A stretch of 64,000 nucleotides of DNA from Bacteroidota bacterium (GTDB lineage Bacteria > Bacteroidota > Bacteroidia > Bacteroidales > Lentimicrobiaceae): the NCBI GenBank assembly GCA_023441805.1, contig JAEZNO010000025.1:62001-126000 (forward strand). The letters are read 5' to 3'. The notes beneath the pieces were generated by a model that ran no database searches, had not been told where the DNA came from, and was given only the letters and a program-made list of their open reading frames with translations. Numbering within the stretch: the stretch's first letter is position 1; every line of letters begins with the position of its first letter. The translations under genes were made by a program, and so were the position numbers. Shown here one piece after another: positions 1 to 6,561 of this stretch.

Positions 1-414
1 GCACGTGAGTTGCTTAAGCTGGGTTACCAGGTTGCAGAAATACACTCCGATCTGGAACAAAATGAAAGAGAAAACGTGCTGACACAATTCAGTAACCGGC
101 AACTGCAAATTCTAGTTGCTACCGATGTACTTTCAAGAGGTATCGATATCGAGAACATTGATTTGGTAATCAATTATGATGTGCCAAAGGAAGCTGAAGA
201 TTATGTTCATCGGGTTGGTCGCACAGCCAGAGCAGAAAAGACAGGTGTGGCTATTACATTTATTAATGAAGAGGAACAACAGCAGTTTCATCAAATTGAG
301 AAGCTGATTGATATGCAAATCAGAAAATTAGCTCCACCGGCTCACTTGGGTGAAGGACCATTATTTATTCCAAAAGTGGAGAAAAAGAGAAAATTCTTTA
401 AGAAAAGAAGGTAG
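1..414 (+). CDS. DEAD-box RNA helicase, C-terminal part (5' end outside window)
   Basis: This is the C-terminal RecA-like domain of an ATP-dependent RNA helicase, open to the first base of the window. Helicase motif V (VATDVLSRGIDI) and motif VI (HRVGRTARA) are intact. The domain ends in a short basic tail rich in Lys/Arg (KVEKKRKFFKKRR), typical of small DEAD-box proteins that unwind structured RNA in ribosome assembly or cold adaptation. The ATP-binding half lies upstream of the window, so the subfamily (RhlE/DeaD type) cannot be fixed. The next gene is convergent, 13 bases away. Confidence 0.93.
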   Translation, partial: ARELLKLGYQVAEIHSDLEQNERENVLTQFSNRQLQILVATDVLSRGIDIENIDLVINYDVPKEAEDYVHRVGRTARAEKTGVAITFINEEEQQQFHQIEKLIDMQIRKLAPPAHLGEGPLFIPKVEKKRKFFKKRR

Positions 415-427
415 TATGTATAGTGGC

Positions 428-745
428 TCAGATCTTCATTGATGGATCGAATTCACTAGAGTATGCATAAATGCCACCCTCCAGGATGTAAAGGTCTTTG
501 ATCTTAAGCTTATCCTTTAAATAGATATATACCAGTTCACTTTTCACACCATAAATGCAATAGATGACAACAGTTTTGTCTTTTTTGATCTGGTCGAGCA
601 TTGAAGGAAGCTCAAGCTGAGGCATTGATACCGCCCCTGGAATGTGGGCAAGTTCGTACTTATCAGATTCCCGGGTATCAATGATCTGTATGTCGTCATT
701 ATTATCGATTCTCTTCTTGAGATCAGCAGGCGTTATAAACTTCAT
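428..745 (-). CDS. Single-domain rhodanese-like protein
   Basis: A cytoplasmic single rhodanese domain of 105 aa with no signal peptide. It has the family hallmarks: an early IIDTRE motif, HIPGAVSMP in the middle, and the active-site loop beginning with Cys in VIYCIYGVKS, where a persulfide would form. The C-terminal LEGGIYAY matches the usual LxGGxxxW segment. Rhodaneses move sulfane sulfur or act as thiol carriers; the donor and acceptor cannot be told from the sequence. I use the ATG at 745 (MKFITP) because the upstream in-frame ATG (754) adds only MVI and lies beside a TAATTTTG promoter-like element (minus strand, 759-752). The MFS gene lies upstream on the same strand. Confidence 0.85.
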   Translation of the reverse strand: MKFITPADLKKRIDNNDDIQIIDTRESDKYELAHIPGAVSMPQLELPSMLDQIKKDKTVVIYCIYGVKSELVYIYLKDKLKIKDLYILEGGIYAYSSEFDPSMKI

Positions 746-780
746 AATGACCAAAATTAGTTAATTTCCACCATATATCA

Positions 781-2148
781 TTAATTTCTATCGCTAAGGA
801 TTCCCCGTGACATAGATAGAAAAATCCCAATAAAACATAAAATAGTAAATGTCAGGAATGCATAATGGAAACTTGATATCAGGCCTGATACATCGGTAAG
901 GTGATCGGAATCCTTGCCCAAAGTTAGGGAGAAAATCATCAGTGTGATACCCATACTCAAGGTTTGTCCAACAAGTCGCATAGTGCCTAAAGTAGCTGAC
1001 GCCATTCCATATTCAGGTTGTTTCACCGAACTCATAACTGCATTAGTGTTTGGTGATGAGAATAGCCCAAATCCAATTCCCAATAATAGTAATACCAGAA
1101 CAAGAAAAACAATGCCGGTGCTAACTGATAGGAAAACAAAAGCACCAAGTCCGATAGTAGTTAGTGCCATTCCAATGGAGGCGACAATTGATGGTTGAAT
1201 ACGGTCGCTCAATTTTCCGGCAAGTGGTGAAATAATTGTCATCATCACAGGTTGGGCCATAAGGATGAGTCCTGCTTCGCTGGGTGAAATGTGTTTTACC
1301 TGCTGAAGGTAAAAACTTAATAGAAAGACCAAAGCAAAGGTTGCTGAATAATTGATAAGCGCAGCAGCATTTGAGAAAATAAAGACTTTGTTTTTGCTGA
1401 ATCGGGTAATGTTTAATAAAGGATCCTTGACTTTACTTTCTACAAATGAAAAGAGAAAAAGTCCTGCTATTCCGGGTAGTACTAAACTTAAACCTAAGAG
1501 ATCAGGTAATTTAGGGAAACCATATATTATGAGTGCAAGGCTCAGGATATAAACAATACTACCGGAAACATCAAACGGTTTGGTGTGATCAGGGGCTGAA
1601 TCGGCAGGTAATCTTCGTGTGGCAATAGGGATGATAATGGCTGCGAGCAAACAATTTGCGTAAAAGATACTTCTCCATCCAAGATACATTGTAAGAAAAC
1701 CACCAACTGTCGGCCCAATGCTAAGTCCCAGATAAACAGCAGCTACATTTATTCCAAGTACTTTTCCACGAACACTCTTATCGTACGCTGAAGTAAGGAT
1801 GGCAATAGCTGTTGCATAAATAAGAGCTCCTCCTATGCCATTAATAAACCTTGCGGTGATCATCATCCAGCTATTAACAGAAAGAGCCGTGATAAGTGAA
1901 GCAATGGCAAAGATCCATATCCCAGCAAGGAAGAACTTTCGGCGACCATTACGATCGGCCAGCTTGCCAAAGGGCAAGAGGAATAATGAAGCTGCAAGAA
2001 GATATGCGGTTGCAATCCAGCCAAGACTGATAGCATTCATCGAAAGATCTTTACCCATAGTGGGTAATGCAATGTTGATTGCCGATCCCATAAATGGTGT
2101 CAGAAATGAGCTAAGTGTAGTAACAAAGAGAATAGATTTATTTTTAAG
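781..2148 (-). CDS. MFS drug-exporter-like transporter (DHA2 type)
   Basis: An integral inner-membrane major facilitator protein of about 455 aa, with enough hydrophobic segments for 12-14 helices. The signature loop between helices 2 and 3 is present (GKLADRNGRRKFFLAG). The segment with GPTVGGFLTMYLGWRSIFYAN matches the proton-antiporter motif C region of drug exporters. It probably uses the proton gradient to expel a small toxic compound; the substrate is unknown. I prefer the ATG at 2148 (MLKNKSILF), just before the first helix, over the upstream ATG at 2199. The gene is divergent from the acetyltransferase at 2241 and shares its promoter region. Confidence 0.85.
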   Translation of the reverse strand, partial: LKNKSILFVTTLSSFLTPFMGSAINIALPTMGKDLSMNAISLGWIATAYLLAASLFLLPFGKLADRNGRRKFFLAGIWIFAIASLITALSVNSWMMITARFINGIGGALIYATAIAILTSAYDKSVRGKVLGINVAAVYLGLSIGPTVGGFLTMYLGWRSIFYANCLLAAIIIPIATRRLPADSAPDHTKPFDVSGSIVYILSLALIIYGFPKLPDLLGLSLVLPGIAGLFLFSFVESKVKDPLLNITRFSKNKVFIFSNAAALINYSATFALVFLLSFYLQQVKHISPSEAGLILMAQPVMMTIISPLAGKLSDRIQPSIVASIGMALTTIGLGAFVFLSVSTGIVFLVLVLLLLGIGFGLFSSPNTNAVMSSVKQPEYGMASATLGTMRLVGQTLSMGITLMIFSLTLGKDSDHLTDVSGLISSFHYAFLTFTILCFIGIFLSMSRGILSDRN

Positions 2149-2240
2149 CATCGAATAGAACAGATGTAGTTGATTTGCAATCAGAAAACGACTGAACAAT
2201 AATCCGACATTGATGTTTCAGCGCTAAAGAATGAAGGCTC

Positions 2241-2813
2241 ATGTTCAGCTACAAAGGTAGGAAAATTCAATTAAGACCACTTCACCGGGATGATATTGAA
2301 AGAAGTATCAAATGGCGTAATGACCCTGTAATCAGAGACATGGCATTAAGTTACCGTTATCCGGTAACAGAACTAATGGAAGAATCATGGTACAAAAAGA
2401 TGTTGACCGGTGAAGATAGATCAACCGTCTATTTTTCCATTGAGAACCTTGATGATGAGAACCATATTGGCTTCATTCATCTGTACAACATTGATTATTT
2501 GGCGCGTGTAGCTTATTTTGGTGTTGTAATAGGTGAAAGATCCGAACACGCTAAGGGGAAGGCAACTGAAGCAATGCATATTTTGTTCAATTATGCATTT
2601 CTTGAATTGAATTTGAGGAAGTTGAATCTTGAGGTAGCATCATTTAATATAAGAGCGTTAACATTGTATAATAAGTTCGGCTTTGAGAGCGAAGGATTGT
2701 TGAAACAGCAGATTTTTATCTCAGGCAAGTATTATGATAAGCATTGCATGTGCATTTTCAGGGATAGTTATTTTGAGAAATATCCCGATTATAAACGACA
2801 CTTAATTGATTAA
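2241..2813 (+). CDS. GNAT-family N-acetyltransferase (RimJ/RimL-like)
   Basis: A 190-aa cytoplasmic acetyltransferase of the GCN5-related fold. It opens with the RimJ/RimL-type strand IQLRPLHRDDIERSIKWRND. The acetyl-CoA-binding region is GVVIGERSEHAKGKATEAM, where the loop reads less glycine-rich than usual. It ends with the common NxRALxLYxKFGFExEG segment (NIRALTLYNKFGFESEG). Close relatives acetylate ribosomal protein N-termini, antibiotics or amino-sugar nucleotides (PseH type); nothing in the context picks one. It converges on the TonB receptor gene, 42 bases away. Confidence 0.85.
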   Translation: MFSYKGRKIQLRPLHRDDIERSIKWRNDPVIRDMALSYRYPVTELMEESWYKKMLTGEDRSTVYFSIENLDDENHIGFIHLYNIDYLARVAYFGVVIGERSEHAKGKATEAMHILFNYAFLELNLRKLNLEVASFNIRALTLYNKFGFESEGLLKQQIFISGKYYDKHCMCIFRDSYFEKYPDYKRHLID

Positions 2814-2855
2814 GAGTTGAAAAACCATGAATAAAAATGTACTACAGTCTGCAAT

Positions 2856-5420
2856 CTAGAATGCTATTTTTAAGGAGAAATTGAACGTTCGGGGAGGGGA
2901 CCAGAAGCCGGTAAATGTGTTTAGATCATGCGAAACTCCATCTTCTCCTCTCATTATGTATTCATCATTCATAACATTAAAAACATTAACTCCTGCTGTT
3001 GCTTTCAAATCAGCGATTTTAAAATCGTAGAATAGATGAAGATCAACATTATGATAAGAGGGGAGACGGTATGGCTGTTCACGGTCATCCGGATTATTTC
3101 GTAAGGCAGGATCGAAATTAGCATAAAGTCTGTCGAAAAAAAGCCAGTTTGCATTTAAGGTAAAATTACCCGGCATTCGCAAGTCACCATTCAAACCAAA
3201 TTGCAATTGCGGAGCATCACCAACCCATAATCCATTTGAATAAACGCGGGTCGAGTCAATAAGTACCTGGTCATTATTATACAGCTCTGCTTCAACATCG
3301 TTTGTCCACTTCCAGTTGCCATATGAGAATGTCAAACCAAGGTCGAGGTTATGAAATATTGTTGAATTAGCCTCAATCTCAATGCCTTTGTGGAGAGCGT
3401 CAAGTCCTCGTATCAAAGCGCGTGTCTGCTGATCATTCTCTAATTGAATATTTTCGCGTGAGAGCAAGGATTTATCCTCCCATGAAGTATAGTAGAGATT
3501 TAGGTTCAAGGATGCATTTTGACTTTTGTAACCATAGCCTGCTTCTACAGCCTTAATCTTCTCGTTAGCCAGGTTTTCAACAACAACATTACTGAAATTC
3601 GCAAATACGAATTTAAAGTAAGGAGCTTTAGAATAGTAGCCGGTATTTAAATACACATTATGCGATTGATCGATATTATAGTTTACTCCGGCTTTTGCAT
3701 CAAATCCGCTTTTTGAAACAAGCTGACTTTCCGTATCCTCAATATAATTAATCCTGTCAATTCGTCTGTACCAGTGTTGTGAGAAAGTAGAAGCAGCAAA
3801 AAGCTTGACTTTCCCCAGGTCATACTCCATCTGAAGAAATGCACTTCCTATATCGACTCTCGAGTCGTTATCTACATTTATTATATCACCCACCGTTTTA
3901 ATTTGTTCTCTACCTGCAATTCCGGCCATAGACCAATAATAATTATCAAGCCAGAAATTACCACCCAGCAGGTCCTTTATTTCCTCACGAAGATTTGATT
4001 TGAAATATCTAAAATGCACTCCGGTTATCATTTTTAACCTATTGGTAAGATAATAATTAAGGTTAGACAGTACTCCATACCAGGTATGGTCGGCAATGTA
4101 TTCAGTTTGTACTATTTTAGAAAAGCCTTTTACGTAACTGCCATTTGCAAGAGGAGCTGAGTCACTATTAGTAATATTCTGAAGATAAATGGCATCCCAG
4201 TCTATCTGGTTATTTTTTCGAAAAGATAAAGCAGGCTGGCTCATAAACGATTCGGAGAAGTTGCCTCCACCATGCCCAAACGACAGATAAGCTGAAGTGG
4301 ATAAAAGTCCGTTCTTAAGGTTCATATAATGATTCAGAGCTAACTGTGGTTTGTGGTAAAAGTTTTCCGCCAAACTCCTGATCTTACCATTAAAGAAACC
4401 CCAGTTAGGATTATAACGATTACCTAATCTGTCGAATTCATCTTTAGTGAGGCCAAATGTTCGCTGACCGTGCCTTTCAGGAGCACCGAGACCGGTAAAT
4501 ACAAGGGTATGACGGTTATTTAATTGCTTACTAATAGTAAGAAACCATGCCCATGAATTCACATAGGTTGCATCAATATAACCAGGCCCTTCAGTATGCG
4601 ATCCCAGAAATGTTACAGCCATGTTATTATCAAGTTTTCCGGTTGACAGCATGAGGGTCATTTTCCGATTACCATAATCACTCGCTGAAAAGCGGATGCT
4701 ACCTCCTTTTCGTGCATCAGTTGACTTGGTTATTATATTAATAGTACCACCCACAGAATTTAATGCTACACGTGATGCACCTAACCCTCTCTGGACTTGA
4801 ATAGTTTGTGTTGCATCACCCAATCCTGCCCAGTTTGACCAATAAACCAGACCATTTTCAACACTGCTGACAGGAATACCATTAAGAAGCAGAGCAATAT
4901 TTTCCTGTTGGAATCCTCTGATGCTTATTCGTGCATCGCCTGTTCCGCCACCAAGTTTAGTTGCATATACACCGGGAACCATTTTCATCACTTCAGGATA
5001 ATCCTGATTTCCCATCTGTTGTTCTATCACAGCAGGCATTATATTTGACATGGCTACCGGGGTTTCCCTCTCACGCGAATAACTTGATAAAATAGTTATT
5101 TCGTCAAGTCCTGTAACAGACGGCTCAAGCGTTACCCGAATAAATCGACTTTGTTGACTGACTTCAATAACTTTGTTAAAAGTCTTATATCCAATATAAC
5201 TGACTGTTAGTTTGTGATTTCCGGAAAGAAGATTAAACGTAAAATGACCGGATGCATCCGAAATTGTTCCTTTTTGAAGAGAATCAACAGTTACATTAGC
5301 TCCGGGAATTGAAAAGCCGGTTGATTCATCAACTACCTGCCCCCTGAAGGTTATCTGTGTAAAAGAGAGTAAGGGTAAGAAAAATGCAAATGAGAGTATT
5401 GATAAAAATCTGTTTAGCAT
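2856..5420 (-). CDS. TonB-dependent outer-membrane receptor, predicted flavin importer
   Basis: An outer-membrane receptor of 854 aa. Residues 1-21 are a signal peptide. Residues about 22-105 form a carboxypeptidase-regulatory-like domain (FRGQVVDESTGFSIPGANV). The plug follows at about 115-235 (IRGFQQENIALLLNGIPV, then VQRGLGASR and GGTINIITK), then a 22-strand barrel ending in Phe, as outer-membrane assembly needs. Nearest homologues by feel are Fe-siderophore/vitamin type receptors without a SusD partner, and none is encoded here. The transcript starts with an FMN riboswitch, so I infer that it imports riboflavin, FMN or a related flavin. The receptor family call is firm; the substrate is inference. 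Confidence 0.9.
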   Translation of the reverse strand: MLNRFLSILSFAFFLPLLSFTQITFRGQVVDESTGFSIPGANVTVDSLQKGTISDASGHFTFNLLSGNHKLTVSYIGYKTFNKVIEVSQQSRFIRVTLEPSVTGLDEITILSSYSRERETPVAMSNIMPAVIEQQMGNQDYPEVMKMVPGVYATKLGGGTGDARISIRGFQQENIALLLNGIPVSSVENGLVYWSNWAGLGDATQTIQVQRGLGASRVALNSVGGTINIITKSTDARKGGSIRFSASDYGNRKMTLMLSTGKLDNNMAVTFLGSHTEGPGYIDATYVNSWAWFLTISKQLNNRHTLVFTGLGAPERHGQRTFGLTKDEFDRLGNRYNPNWGFFNGKIRSLAENFYHKPQLALNHYMNLKNGLLSTSAYLSFGHGGGNFSESFMSQPALSFRKNNQIDWDAIYLQNITNSDSAPLANGSYVKGFSKIVQTEYIADHTWYGVLSNLNYYLTNRLKMITGVHFRYFKSNLREEIKDLLGGNFWLDNYYWSMAGIAGREQIKTVGDIINVDNDSRVDIGSAFLQMEYDLGKVKLFAASTFSQHWYRRIDRINYIEDTESQLVSKSGFDAKAGVNYNIDQSHNVYLNTGYYSKAPYFKFVFANFSNVVVENLANEKIKAVEAGYGYKSQNASLNLNLYYTSWEDKSLLSRENIQLENDQQTRALIRGLDALHKGIEIEANSTIFHNLDLGLTFSYGNWKWTNDVEAELYNNDQVLIDSTRVYSNGLWVGDAPQLQFGLNGDLRMPGNFTLNANWLFFDRLYANFDPALRNNPDDREQPYRLPSYHNVDLHLFYDFKIADLKATAGVNVFNVMNDEYIMRGEDGVSHDLNTFTGFWSPPRTFNFSLKIAF

Positions 5421-5516
5421 GACATCCCGAATTAAGAAACAAATAAATGAATCAGAAACTCCAGGACAGAATTACTAAACATAACAGCATACAGATAAGA
5501 CCTGTTGCTGCATTAT

Positions 5517-5632
5517 AATCTTCTTCCATCCAGACTATACTGTCGGTACCGTAATTTAACCGGTTCAGTCACTTATTCAAGTGAGTCGCGGACTATACCG
5601 CCGATCGGGAATTTCACCCTGCCCTGAAGATT
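5517..5632 (-). promoter_or_regulatory. FMN riboswitch (RFN element)
   Basis: Read on the minus strand, this carries the conserved RFN blocks in order: AGGGCAGGGTGAAATTCCC, then CGGCGGTATAGTCCGCGA, a variable hairpin (CACTTgaataAGTG), then TGAACCGGTTAAATTACGG, CCGAC and GTATAGTCTGGATGGAAGA. The closing stem P1 pairs AATCTTC (5632-5626) with GAAGATT (5523-5517). A TAATTTTG -7-like element lies just upstream (5647-5640). Between aptamer and start codon (about 96 nt) a hairpin CAGCAACAG/CTGTATGCTG can form, but no U-run follows, so control may be translational. FMN binding would switch off the TonB receptor gene 3' of it. Confidence 0.95.
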
Positions 5633-5787
5633 TCGGGTGCAAAATTATCTAAAAATTCTTAATAATCGATTTTATCCTTCTTGTATTTCAAATAAGTCGC
5701 TAATAATTCTGTTAAATTCTCATTTTTAATGTATTGGGGAATCCAAAAGGGACGCTTTTCAAGAGTTAAAGTCTAATTAAAACTGTA

Positions 5788-5880
5788 CTCCCTTTACCCT
5801 CCCTTTACCCTCCCTTTACCCTCTCCTTACCCCTGGGGTAAAGGGAGGGTAAAGGGAGGGTAAAGGGACCGTAAACGGAT
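5788..5880. repeat. Large imperfect palindrome built of 11-nt units
   Basis: The left arm (5788-5833) is made of 11-nt units CCCTTTACCCT, three exact and one variant. After a single T at 5834 the right arm (5835-5880) carries the complementary units TAAAGGGAGGG, two exact and two variant. The arms match at nearly all positions over about 45 nt, so the strand could fold into one long hairpin or cruciform. It is far longer than a terminator and has no terminal U-run. A second element of the same design but different sequence is at 37201-37281. Confidence 0.9.
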
Positions 5881-6561
5881 ACCTTGTTTAGTATAGTGAT
5901 GGCCTGACTTCATTCACCCAACCATAATTCTACATTTAACAACAATAATTTGACTTCGCTCACCGATTGTGGTTAAAATTTACGCATTATTATCAGGTTA
6001 CTATCACCAACCTGGATTGACTTCGCTTCACACAAAATCCACTTTTATGGCTGTTCCGTTAAGCTCACCTGCTGATGAAGGTATTCGTATCGTAAGGGAA
6101 AATAGTGCTTAGGTTCGTATTAATTACAAGCCGTTTCTGGTAGTAAGTGGTACAACTTCGAATAAATTGCATCAGTTATTGGCAACCATATTGCGACCAT
6201 ATAAAGACCTACATCCTACCACTAATTATGGTCGGAATCCAGTTTGTATCCAATACATAACTGATACCTGGCCAAAATGGTATACAAGACAACCATAAGG
6301 GACCATTAAAAGAAATGTATACCACAATATTTGAATATTTTAGTACAACCTTTAAAGGATGAATTGATAATATAGCCGACTAAATTTAAGCATAGAAAGC
6401 AAATACTGATAAATTCAAAAGATTGTACTAAATTTACATCCATTAATAAATCATCAGGATTAATTGCGTAATTAGAATTTTAGTGAATACTAGTGATATT
6501 TTATCTGTAAATTTGCTCCCATTGATTGAATAGTTAAGCCATTAGCTTATCGATAAACTAC
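5881..6561. other. Long intergenic region, no gene recognised
   Basis: About 680 bases with stops in all frames and no credible coding segment. There are scattered near-copies of short words: TTGACTTCGCT followed by CAC near 5951 and 6011, and many ACCATA/GGTAT words between 6190 and 6340. This looks like a decayed degenerate repeat tract rather than a gene. The histidine kinase promoter should lie at its right end, but I could not place a convincing -33/-7 pair. Confidence 0.5.

Noticed and set aside
5517..5632. Considered TPP or cobalamin riboswitch upstream of the TonB receptor, since those are the common vitamin riboswitches before TonB receptors
   Set aside because: The conserved blocks (GGGTGAAATTCCC, CCGAC, AGTATAGTCTGGATG) are those of the FMN element; no THI box or B12 box is present.
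5788..5880. CRISPR-like or ordinary terminator reading of the 11-nt repeat tract
   Set aside because: Units are contiguous with no spacers, and the structure is one long inverted pair without a terminal U-run.
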